Below, in pieces: positions 1 to 5,908 of a stretch of DNA of 9,369 bases (the first letter of the stretch is position 1; every line of letters begins with the position of its first letter). Source of the DNA: an uncultured Angelakisella sp. (GTDB lineage Bacteria; Bacillota; Clostridia; Oscillospirales; Ruminococcaceae); contig CAJUFK010000124.1 of assembly GCA_910585535.1 (NCBI GenBank), positions 1 through 9,369 on the forward strand. The letters are read 5' to 3'. The notes beneath the pieces were generated by a model, which saw nothing but the letters and a program-made list of their open reading frames with translations, was not told the DNA's origin and ran no database searches. The position numbers and the translations under genes are program-made.

Positions 1-25
1 TACGCCCCTTCGGGTCCTCCGGACG

Positions 26-54
26 TGGGCTGCGCCCAACATGGGCTACGCCCA
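26..54. repeat. Two adjacent small hairpins, 16-base period
   Basis: TGGGC-TGC-GCCCA (26-38) is followed by TGGGC-TAC-GCCCA (42-54). Each has a 5-bp perfect stem and a 3-base loop. The first bases of the window (TACGCCCC) look like the tail of another such unit, so a short array may extend beyond the edge. Confidence 0.6.
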
Positions 55-83
55 GTCCTTTGAAAAGGGCGGCCCTAAACTTT

Positions 84-311
84 ACACCCTTTGTTACGCA
101 GTCGTTGTCGTGGGTCCTGCCTGGAGTCTAAGCGGCGTTTTGTCCGAAGCGCAAAATCGCCTCCCGCAACCTGGCAAGGGGCGTTACTGCCTTCCGCACA
201 CCCTTTGTTACGCAGTCGTTGTCGTGGGTCCTGCCTGGAGTCCTGACGGCGTTTTGTCCGAAGCGCAAAATCGCCTCCCGCAACCTGGCAAGGGGTGTTA
301 CAGCCTTCCGC
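84..311. repeat. 114-bp tandem duplication (84-197 and 198-311)
   Basis: Two adjacent copies of a 114-bp unit differ at only a few bases (for example TCTAAGCGGC against TCCTGACGGC, and GGGCGTTACTG against GGGTGTTACAG). Each holds an imperfect hairpin: GGCGTTTTG pairs with CAAAATCGCC around one bulged base (134-161 in unit 1, 248-275 in unit 2). The last 30 or so bases of the unit (CAACCTGGCAAGGGG...) recur at 5909 beside secA. The middle of the unit occurs nowhere else in the window. Confidence 0.9.
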
Positions 312-330
312 CTTCTACAGCATCCGACTC

Positions 331-383
331 CAGGCACAACCCAAGTCCCGGCACAACCCTTAGGCGCGGAGCGCCGGGGAGGG
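331..383 (+). repeat. Palindromic repeat element, copy A (3'-truncated)
   Basis: This is the same element as copies B (5108-5168) and C (5959-6019). It begins CAGGCACAACCC, repeats GGCACAACCC 17 bases later, and then has the hairpin GGCGC-GGA-GCGCC (363-375). The closing arm TGTGCCTG found in B and C is missing: identity stops at GGG (381-383) and base 384 is the last base of the rnfA-like stop codon. It differs from copy C at only two of 53 bases, and these compensate each other in the hairpin stem. Confidence 0.85.
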
Positions 384-1007
384 TCAGAGGGCGAGTTGGT
401 GGCCTACTAGACCGAATAGTGCTAGGGATAATAGGCCCAGGTAAATGAATAAAATGGGTGCGCCCCGAAATGCCCGGGGAATATCGCTTAGATCCAACCG
501 TTCCCGAATAGACCAGCATAATAGCATGGCTAAAACATACCCGGCCCCAGCCCCCAAAGCCATCCACATGGACTCCCCCAAGGCACTGGTGCCAAAGCCA
601 GTAACCAACAGCACCCCCAAAGGCAGAAACCCAAAGGCAATGGCAGTGTGCAGCTTGTAACGCTTCTTGCTGGTCTCCTTCCCCCGCTGCCGCCGCACCA
701 GAAGGATCCCCCCCATGATGGAGAGGAAGGCAACGGTGAAGATCCCCAGGAATACCGGGGGCTGAAGATGGACCGGCAGGGGCGAGTAGTTCCCAATGAC
801 CCATCGCCCCAGCCATCCGCAAACAGCAGCCAGTACCGCCATCAGCGTGACGATCCATCCCTCCCGAAGCGCCCGGGTGGGGGTGTATTCGGCGTAGTCC
901 AGTTCCCCCAGGCCAAAGGCCCGGACCAGAACCAGGTTCTCGCTGACAGCCGCAGTGAGGGCGGTAAGGAACATCCCCTTTAGGGTGGTGATGATGACAC
1001 CGATCAC
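384..1007 (-). CDS. rnfA: RnfA-like membrane subunit lacking the [2Fe-2S] cysteines
   Basis: A 207-residue membrane protein with about six hydrophobic segments (near 8-28, 51-70, 84-104, 119-137, 146-165, 184-204). It aligns with RnfA over its length: SENLVLVRAFGL (22-33) matches the RnfA pattern NNFVLVKFLGLC, and IRERLDLSDIPRAFRG (167-182) matches the RnfA C-terminal signature. In normal RnfA two cysteines in half-helices share an intramembrane [2Fe-2S] cluster with RnfE. Here both are Gly (positions 34 and 131 by ungapped alignment from memory). The start is GTG at 1007, with GAGGGGAGGT just upstream. It overlaps the preceding stop as GTGA, indicating translational coupling. Upstream in-frame starts would add a Pro/Gly-rich stretch read through the neighbour gene. 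The family call is firm; electron transfer by this subunit is doubtful. Confidence 0.85.
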   Translation of the reverse strand: MIGVIITTLKGMFLTALTAAVSENLVLVRAFGLGELDYAEYTPTRALREGWIVTLMAVLAAVCGWLGRWVIGNYSPLPVHLQPPVFLGIFTVAFLSIMGGILLVRRQRGKETSKKRYKLHTAIAFGFLPLGVLLVTGFGTSALGESMWMALGAGAGYVLAMLLCWSIRERLDLSDIPRAFRGAPILFIYLGLLSLALFGLVGHQLAL

Positions 1008-1765
1008 AGAACCTCCCCTCCTTCCTGATCCAAAGCCGCCTGAGAGGCCTTCAGCCGGTTGAGTTCCGCCAGGAGGCGGCGAACCCATTGGTATCCGGCG
1101 GAAAAGACTCCGAACATGATAAACCCGAAAAAGGGCATCTGGGCCCCCGCCAGCCGCAGAGGCTCCGGCAGAACGAAGCCCCACAAAGAGCCGTAGGCCA
1201 GCACCTCACGGATGGCGGAGATGACCACCGCCGCCAGGGCAAAGCCCAAGGTGTACCGTAGGGCCCAGGCCCCCGCTGCCGCCAGCGTGGTGATCCGCTT
1301 CCCGGTGAACACCGCCGAGACCACCGCCGCCGAGGCCAGCAGGTAAAGGTAGATTCCCAGGGAGTCGGTGATCTCCACCGAAATAAAGCGGATGACATAG
1401 TAAGAAAGGGAGGCCAGGAACATGGCAGCCATGGTCCACACCGGGGTGCCAAGCCAGTAGGGGAAGTGCAGCTTTTGCCGCAGCAAAAGGCTGAGGATCA
1501 TGGTAGGCACCAGGACCACCGCCATGGCCAGGGAAAGGGCCACCCCGTTTTTCAGGGTGGTAGCCGCCACCACCAGAAAAGGAGCGGCAAAGGTAAGGTT
1601 GATAATAAGCCCCTTGTTTACCAGGATGCGGGCCGGGTTTTGGGAGCTGTCCCGCCGCTGCTGGCCCCTTTTGGAATCAGGGGTTTTGGGCTGCTTCCGC
1701 TGGGGCTCCGCTGTCGTTGTCGAAGCCGGTTTCTCCGGAGAGGTCGATGGTGACCTTTCGTCCAT
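1004..1765 (-). CDS. rnfE: RnfE-like membrane subunit, cysteine-free, with hydrophilic N-terminal extension
   Basis: 253 residues. Residues 1-45 are a hydrophilic Ser/Pro/Lys/Gln-rich tail. After that come about six membrane segments matching the RnfE/NqrD family: NPARILVNKGL (43-53), the P62-to-NG74 stretch of helix 1, IREVLAYGSLWG (185-196), which corresponds to RnfE MREILGNGTLF, and a final hydrophobic segment at 209-229. I see no cysteine anywhere, so both cluster ligands of RnfE are lost (Ala at about 61 and 147). The start is ATG 1765, with AGGAGG 7 bases upstream, inside the rnfD reading frame; the two genes overlap by 89 bases. It ends in a 4-base overlap with the rnfA-like gene. RnfA and RnfE are paralogues; I chose E from the C-terminal half and the gene order. 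Confidence 0.78.
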   Translation of the reverse strand: MDERSPSTSPEKPASTTTAEPQRKQPKTPDSKRGQQRRDSSQNPARILVNKGLIINLTFAAPFLVVAATTLKNGVALSLAMAVVLVPTMILSLLLRQKLHFPYWLGTPVWTMAAMFLASLSYYVIRFISVEITDSLGIYLYLLASAAVVSAVFTGKRITTLAAAGAWALRYTLGFALAAVVISAIREVLAYGSLWGFVLPEPLRLAGAQMPFFGFIMFGVFSAGYQWVRRLLAELNRLKASQAALDQEGGEVL

Positions 1766-2729
1766 AACGCATCCTCCTTTTCTTGGTGATGTACTGCTCC
1801 GCCAGCTCGTCGATGGCGGGGCAAAGGGCGTTCATCAGCAGAATGGCAAACGCCGTTGTCTGCTCATAGCCGCCAAAGCGGGTGAAGAGGAATACCACGA
1901 TCCCCCCAATGACCCCATAGGCCGCCTTTCCGATGACACGGCTGGGGGAGGTTGTTGGGTCGTTAAAGAGAAAAGCGGCGCAGAAAAGAGCCGGCGTGGC
2001 CAGCACCTCGTAAAAGGCGGAGGCAGGCCCTTCGGCGGAGATCCGGGGGAAGAAGAAGTTCAGCGCCGCCACGGTGAAAAGAAAGGGCAGAACCTGTTGA
2101 TACTTCACCGTCCCCCGGGAGATGAGGTAAAGGAGACAGGCCAGGATCACCAGCACACAGGTGGTCCCCATAGGCCCAGGGTGCTGCCCCAGCAGCACCG
2201 AAGTATAGTCGGCAGTGGGCACCCCGCCGATGGAGAGGGTGTAGGCGGCGGAGCTGGAAACGCTGGTGTTTACCTTCCCCCAAAGGTCCAGGGTGGCGTT
2301 GGGAAGGGGATAGCTGAAGATCTGGGCGGGCCAGCAGGCGATGGCAAAGGCGATGCCCCCTGCCGCCGGGTTAAAGATATTGTTCCCCAGCCCTCCAAAG
2401 GGCTGTTTGACAATCAGGATTGCAAAAAGATCCGCTACCACCACCACATGGTAAGGGATGTTGGCAGGCATCATCAGGGGGACGATCATGCCGGTGACCA
2501 CCGGGGAAAAATCCCGGAGATTGGCCCGCCGCCCCCGGAGCAGAACGCAGAGGGTGTTGGCGGCCCAGCAGACCCCAACCGAGAGTAGCCCCAGGACGAT
2601 GGCCCTCTGTCCGTTGTAGCAGGCGGCCATGAAATAGAGGGCGGCCAGGGTGACAATGGCGTCCCCCATCACCGTCTTGTTGCTGGTATCGGAACGGATA
2701 TGGGGGGCCTTTTTGGGGAATAGCTTCAT
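1677..2729 (-). CDS. rnfD: RnfD-like membrane subunit lacking the FMN-attachment Thr motif
   Basis: 350 residues, multi-pass membrane protein of the RnfD/NqrB family. Recognisable stretches are KQPFGGLGNNIFNPAAGG (108-125), matching E. coli RnfD KQLYGGLGQNPFNPA; FNDPTTSPSR (255-264); and FGGYEQTTAFAILLMN (285-300) followed by CPAID. RnfD normally carries FMN on a Thr in an S-x-A-T-P type motif. The corresponding region here (about 153-166, NTSVSSSAAYTL) has Ala where the Thr is expected. The start is ATG 2729, with AGGAGGT 9 bases upstream; ATGA overlaps the rnfC stop. An upstream in-frame start at 2831 would lie inside rnfC and adds nothing family-like. The last 35 residues are a charged tail, most of which overlaps the next gene in another frame. 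Confidence 0.85.
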   Translation of the reverse strand: MKLFPKKAPHIRSDTSNKTVMGDAIVTLAALYFMAACYNGQRAIVLGLLSVGVCWAANTLCVLLRGRRANLRDFSPVVTGMIVPLMMPANIPYHVVVVADLFAILIVKQPFGGLGNNIFNPAAGGIAFAIACWPAQIFSYPLPNATLDLWGKVNTSVSSSAAYTLSIGGVPTADYTSVLLGQHPGPMGTTCVLVILACLLYLISRGTVKYQQVLPFLFTVAALNFFFPRISAEGPASAFYEVLATPALFCAAFLFNDPTTSPSRVIGKAAYGVIGGIVVFLFTRFGGYEQTTAFAILLMNALCPAIDELAEQYITKKRRMRYGRKVTIDLSGETGFDNDSGAPAEAAQNP

Positions 2730-3793
2730 GTCCGGCGCACCTCCTTTTGCTTCTTCCGGTACCAGGCGATGCGTCCGGCGATGTCCAGCTTGGCAGGGCA
2801 GACATAGCTGCAGCACATACAGCCTACGCACATCTTGTAATCCAGGGCCTGTACCCGGTCATGGAGGCTCATGGCGATGCTTTTGTACAGAAGCATGGGG
2901 TTTAGGCCCATGGGGCAGGCTTCCACACACCGGTCGCAGCCGATGCACTGGAACTTCTTGTCCCGTTCGTCCTCCCGGAATGCCAGAATGGCCCGGGTGA
3001 CCGCCTTTACCGGTACAATGTCGGTATCCGCCACCGATTCCCCGGTGATGGACCCGCCCACCACCACCCGGGTGGGCTGTTCCTCCAGCCCGCAGAAGTC
3101 CAGGATCTCGGTGGCGGTGGTGTCCAGGGCCACCTCCATGTTGCAGGGGCGGCTGATGCAGTTCCCCGCTACTGTGAGGAAAGCGGTGGTTTGAATCCGG
3201 GCCCCGTACACAGCCCGGTACAGGTGGATCAGGGCGCAGGTTCCAATGTACAGGGTGATATGGCCGTTTTCCTCCACCAGGCTTTGGGCGGAGAGCAGTT
3301 CCGAAGGGTACTTCCCCCAAACCCTCTGCACCGGCACCCCGCCCACCGAGCGGGGGATCTTCACATCCAGGTCGGTGATGCCCTGGTAGACCAAAATGGC
3401 AGAATCGGAGGCTTCCACCGCTTTACAGGCCAGAAGCAGACCCCCGGCACACTCCTTTTGCAGATGGATCATAGGGCCCAGCTGGCTGGAGATATAGGGC
3501 TCTTCATCCAGGGCGTCCACCAGCACCGAGGGCTGCCGCCCCATACACCGGCGAAGCTTCCGGAACAGGGGCACACCGTCCCGTTCGTCCACGATGCGGG
3601 CCAGACGGGCCACCTGGATAATCTCCTCCGGCCCGATTTCACTGATGTCGTCCCAGGGGCGCAGTTCCGGGATGACCCGCACCTGGTCCTCCTGGATAAA
3701 CTGCACCAGTTCCTGGGAGAGGATGGGGTCTTTGTGCTGTTCCAGCAGGATGCCTCCGCCCCACTGCCAGGGTCTGGTCCTTCTCTCGCTCAT
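2726..3793 (-). CDS. rnfC: Short RnfC-like protein with two [4Fe-4S] motifs but no Gly-rich FMN/NADH loop
   Basis: 355 residues; typical RnfC is about 440 or more. The C-terminal ferredoxin-like part is intact: CIGCDRCVEACP (C283, C286, C289, C293) and CVGCMCCSYVCP (C322, C325, C328, C332), both C-x2-C-x2-C-x3-C-P. The middle aligns with RnfC: SPEEII-type helix (GPEEII, 54-59), then LVDALDEEPYISSQLG (91-106) where RnfC has NGAECEPYLT. Between them RnfC has the GxGGAxFPT loop that holds FMN/NADH; here the sequence is VDERDGVPLFRKL (68-80), without the glycines. The N-terminal barrel with the HPP and HSS-type motifs is also missing. The start is ATG 3793, with AGGAGG 8 bases upstream and 19 bases after rpe. 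No signal peptide; expected on the cytoplasmic face of the membrane. Confidence 0.87.
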   Translation of the reverse strand: MSERRTRPWQWGGGILLEQHKDPILSQELVQFIQEDQVRVIPELRPWDDISEIGPEEIIQVARLARIVDERDGVPLFRKLRRCMGRQPSVLVDALDEEPYISSQLGPMIHLQKECAGGLLLACKAVEASDSAILVYQGITDLDVKIPRSVGGVPVQRVWGKYPSELLSAQSLVEENGHITLYIGTCALIHLYRAVYGARIQTTAFLTVAGNCISRPCNMEVALDTTATEILDFCGLEEQPTRVVVGGSITGESVADTDIVPVKAVTRAILAFREDERDKKFQCIGCDRCVEACPMGLNPMLLYKSIAMSLHDRVQALDYKMCVGCMCCSYVCPAKLDIAGRIAWYRKKQKEVRRT

Positions 3794-3812
3794 TCTGTTG
3801 GCCTCCTTCTCA

Positions 3813-4487
3813 TCAGCCTAGTGATCCGTTGGCGGCGGCGCGGATGGCCTCCGTTTCGGCGGCGTAGTCCGCCTTGCCAAAGATGGCGGAACCCGCCACC
3901 AGGCAGTTGGCCCCGGCGGCCCCGCAGGCGGCGGCGGTATCCCGAGCAACCCCGCCGTCCACCTGGATCAGGAGATCCCCAAGGCCAAGGCGGTCCGCCT
4001 CCCGGCGGATGGCGGAGACCTTGTCCATCATCTTTGGCATAAAGGACTGGCCGCCGAAGCCCGGTTCCACCGACATCACCAGGGCTAGATCCAGCTCCGG
4101 CAGCCAGGGGAGGAGCCGTTCCACCGGGGTCCCCGGCTTCAAGGTGAGCCCCGCCTTCATCCCCCTGGCCTTAATGGCCCGGATGACGCTTCCCACATCC
4201 TCTGCGGCCTCCAGGTGGAAGGTAACGCCGCTGGCCCCGGCCTTTGCCAGGTCCTCGATGTAGCGGAGGGGGTCCACGATCATAATATGTACGTCAAAAA
4301 ACAGACTGCTGGCCTTCCGCAGGGAGGTGATCACCGGCATACCAAAGGAGATGTTGGGGACGAACACCCCGTCCATCACATCCAGGTGGAGCATATCCGC
4401 CCCGGCGGCCTCCACAGCCTTTAGTTCCTCCCCCAGCCGGGCGAAGTCCGCCGCCAGAAGGGAAGGGGAGATAAGCATATTTTTCAT
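3813..4487 (-). CDS. rpe: Ribulose-phosphate 3-epimerase
   Basis: 224 residues, the normal length. It interconverts D-ribulose 5-phosphate and D-xylulose 5-phosphate in the pentose phosphate pathway and is cytoplasmic. It is a TIM barrel with every family landmark: ISPSLLAADF (6-15), the metal/catalytic segment HLDVMDGVFVPN (H34, D36), FDVHIMI (D65, H67), the phosphate-loop region VMSVEPGFGGQ (137-147), and IQVDGG with the catalytic D177. Start ATG 4487, with AGGAGG 7 bases upstream; the ATG overlaps the stop of the acetyltransferase gene as ATGA. It is followed after 19 bases by the rnfC-like gene, so all six genes are probably one transcript. Nothing is odd in the protein itself. Its place at the head of an Rnf-type cluster has no obvious metabolic reason. 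Confidence 0.97.
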   Translation of the reverse strand: MKNMLISPSLLAADFARLGEELKAVEAAGADMLHLDVMDGVFVPNISFGMPVITSLRKASSLFFDVHIMIVDPLRYIEDLAKAGASGVTFHLEAAEDVGSVIRAIKARGMKAGLTLKPGTPVERLLPWLPELDLALVMSVEPGFGGQSFMPKMMDKVSAIRREADRLGLGDLLIQVDGGVARDTAAACGAAGANCLVAGSAIFGKADYAAETEAIRAAANGSLG

Positions 4488-4966
4488 AGCAGAACCTCCT
4501 TGTTGACAGTAAAAGAGAGAACCGTCTCCTCTCCCAGGGCCGCTGATTTGGGGGAGTAAGGGGCTGTAGCCTTACCCCAAAGACCCCGGGCGGCAGGATT
4601 GCCCCGGTGGTACTTGATCTCCCAGCTTCCCGGGTGTTGCCGGAACAGTTCTCGGGCAAAAGCCAGCCCCAACCCCTTCCGCCGCCGCTCTGGCAGGAGG
4701 AAGAACTCTGCCATGGCGTGGTCAGGGGCCTCCCCGATGGCGGAGAAGCGGTTTATCAGCGCGAAGCCCGCCGTCTCCTCATCCGCTTCCAGAAAAAGAG
4801 CGGCCCGTTCCGGGTCAGAAAAGTAGCTGTCCAGCCAAGGATAGGGGTATTCCCCGGTTTCATCCGGGCGGTCATGGTAATAGCGGGCCAGTTCCCCCAG
4901 GTACTGCTGAAGCAGGGCCCACAGCTGGGGACGGTTGGCGGGGGAAATGGGGGTAAGGGTGAGCAT
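4484..4966 (-). CDS. GNAT-family N-acetyltransferase
   Basis: 160 residues, the size of a single GNAT domain. The acetyl-CoA pyrophosphate loop is R95-x-x-G98-x-G100 within LPERRRKGLGLAFA (91-104), preceded by the strand AMAEFFL. The later EIKYHRGNPAARGLW (116-130) fits the second conserved GNAT block with Asn and an aromatic residue. The middle part WLDSYFSDPERAALFLE resembles a group of uncharacterised acetyltransferases; the substrate cannot be told. I place the start at ATG 4966 (MLTLTPIS), the usual opening of the fold. An in-frame GTG at 4978 would add four residues (MIFL), and the AGGAAG site is spaced ambiguously between the two. First gene of the operon; its stop overlaps the rpe start by 4 bases. 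I see no clear promoter upstream in the repeat-rich region. Confidence 0.85.
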   Translation of the reverse strand: MLTLTPISPANRPQLWALLQQYLGELARYYHDRPDETGEYPYPWLDSYFSDPERAALFLEADEETAGFALINRFSAIGEAPDHAMAEFFLLPERRRKGLGLAFARELFRQHPGSWEIKYHRGNPAARGLWGKATAPYSPKSAALGEETVLSFTVNKEVLL

Positions 4967-5048
4967 AAGGAAAATCACTTCCTATCCAAGTAAACAGAAA
5001 CCCGCCCTTCCCCCCTCCCCGGCCCGCAGGCCATTGCCCGAAGGGCTC

Positions 5049-5070
5049 GATTTTCTCCGCAGAGAAAATC
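5049..5070. repeat. Perfect 9-bp-stem hairpin
   Basis: GATTTTCTC-CGCA-GAGAAAATC: a 9-bp perfect stem with a 4-base loop, about 80 bases upstream of the acetyltransferase start. There is no U-tract on either side, so it is not a classical terminator. It could lie in the 5' leader of the operon. Confidence 0.6.
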
Positions 5071-5107
5071 ACCGAACACGGCCAACTGAGCGGCGGGCTA
5101 GCGCCCG

Positions 5108-5168
5108 CAGGCACACCCTCCCCGGCGCTCCGCGCCTAACGGTTGTGCTGGAACCCAGGTTGTGCCTG
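5108..5168 (-). repeat. Palindromic repeat element, copy B (inverted)
   Basis: Read on the minus strand this matches copies A and C: CAGGCACAACC at one end, the hairpin GGCGC-GGA-GCGCC in the middle (5124-5136 on the plus strand), and TGTGCCTG at the other end. The 8-bp terminal arms (5108-5115 and 5161-5168) are perfect inverted repeats 61 bases apart outer to outer, the same length as copy C. It differs from copy A by about six bases, mostly between the two GGCACAACC/AGCACAACC direct repeats. Confidence 0.85.
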
Positions 5169-5369
5169 GAGTCGGAAGCTGAAAAAAGCGGAAACGCCCG
5201 GACGGACTTAGGTGGGCGCAGAAAGCCAAGGTGCCATCGCCACCACCGCCGCCGGAACCCATCCCTAGGGGACGGACCAGAAACCGTTCGGCACAAACGA
5301 AAGTGGACCATACAGCCCAAGACAAACAGGGCGGCGGGTTGGATTGCGGAGTCCTTTGGCCGTCCCCGG

Positions 5370-5391
5370 GTCCAGGGGCTCGCCCCTGGGC
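5370..5391. repeat. Strong GC hairpin beside the 30-bp palindrome
   Basis: CCAGGGGC (5372-5379) pairs perfectly with GCCCCTGG (5382-5389), extended by one wobble pair and one more G-C pair. The same CCAGGGGC/GCCCCTGG stem, with a 3-base loop, recurs at 5839-5857, so this is one member of a dispersed hairpin family. Confidence 0.7.
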
Positions 5392-5398
5392 GCTCTTT

Positions 5399-5428
5399 GG
5401 TCCCTTTCTGTCGCGACAGAAAGGGACC
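5399..5428. repeat. 30-bp perfect palindrome
   Basis: GGTCCCTTTCTGTCG (5399-5413) is followed directly by its exact reverse complement (5414-5428) with no spacer. It lies 8 bases after the CCAGGGGC hairpin. A perfect dyad of this length could be a protein-binding site, a cruciform or a bidirectional transcript end. It lacks a flanking T-run. Confidence 0.9.
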
Positions 5429-5838
5429 CCCCGCCGGGTAGGCGAAACGCCGTTGAGCCATCAACCGCTGCCAGCCCCCAGGATGGAAACCCGGAGATGG
5501 GACGCTCAAAGGGCCAAAGCCTGACGAATCGTACAGCGTAAACAATCGGGAGCAGAACCTAGAGGTTCCCCTGTACAAAGTTAAGCAAAGGCTCGTCCGT
5601 TCAAAAAGCGTCCCCCTGCAGGGTCCTGTTTTGAAGGAAAACTTGTATAAATCGGCAGATTTTATCCATTGAGTAAAGAAAGCTATCCTAGGCAAGGCTC
5701 GTTCCGGCCGCGTGCTGTCACTTCGCAGACAAGGGGTGTAAAGGGGAAGGCCAGCACTCCGCACGAAAGCCGATTTTTAAGCACGCGACCGGTTTTGTTA
5801 GGCTCTGCCAGGGGAGTTTCGCCCGCTACGGAGGGCTT

Positions 5839-5883
5839 CCAGGGGCGTTGCCCCTGGACCCTACCGCCCTTTGTAAAGGGCGG
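5839..5883. repeat. Two consecutive strong hairpins
   Basis: CCAGGGGC-GTT-GCCCCTGG (5839-5857) has an 8-bp stem. CCGCCCTTT-GT-AAAGGGCGG (5864-5883) has a 9-bp stem. The right arm of the second continues into GGCCCTAAACTTT, a module also present at 64-83. They lie 150-195 bases downstream of the secA stop and could act as a transcription end or a 3' barrier, but there is no T-run on the minus-strand side. Confidence 0.65.
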
Positions 5884-5908
5884 CCCTAAACTTTCCCTGT
5901 CTCGATTG

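Larger units (their letters stand above)
1..383. other. Gene-free, repeat-rich region downstream of the rnf-like operon
   Basis: I see no convincing gene here. The short open frames crossing it translate repeat DNA and are low-complexity. The stretch is a mosaic: two small hairpins (26-54), a module AAAGGGCGGCCCTAAACTTT (64-83) that recurs at 5875-5894, a 114-bp tandem duplication (84-311), and a truncated palindromic element (331-383) that ends at the rnfA-like stop codon. Bases 281-383 align without gaps to 5909-6011, downstream of secA, with 8 differences that I counted by eye. For the minus-strand operon this is the 3' flank. The hairpins may end or stabilise the transcript, but none is followed by a clear U-tract. 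Confidence 0.75.

Noticed and set aside
84..311. CRISPR array
   Set aside because: Only two units, 114 bp long and almost identical throughout, with no short-repeat/variable-spacer pattern.
1008..1184. N-terminal extension of the rnfA-like frame up to 1184
   Set aside because: The added residues are Gly/Pro/Ser-rich and out of frame with the real gene they overlap. GTG 1007 has a strong ribosome site and starts exactly at the conserved first helix.
1500..2588. 362-codon plus-strand open frame
   Set aside because: Antisense to the rnfD-like and rnfE-like genes; low-complexity Gly/His/Arg-rich product.
5069..5764. 231-codon minus-strand open frame in the intergenic region
   Set aside because: It runs through repeat copy B, the 30-bp palindrome and several hairpins. 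The translation is Arg/Ser/Pro-rich, matches no family I know, and has no ribosome site at its start.
5839..5883. Rho-independent terminator of secA
   Set aside because: The stems are strong, but no T-run follows on the minus strand, so I list them as hairpins only.
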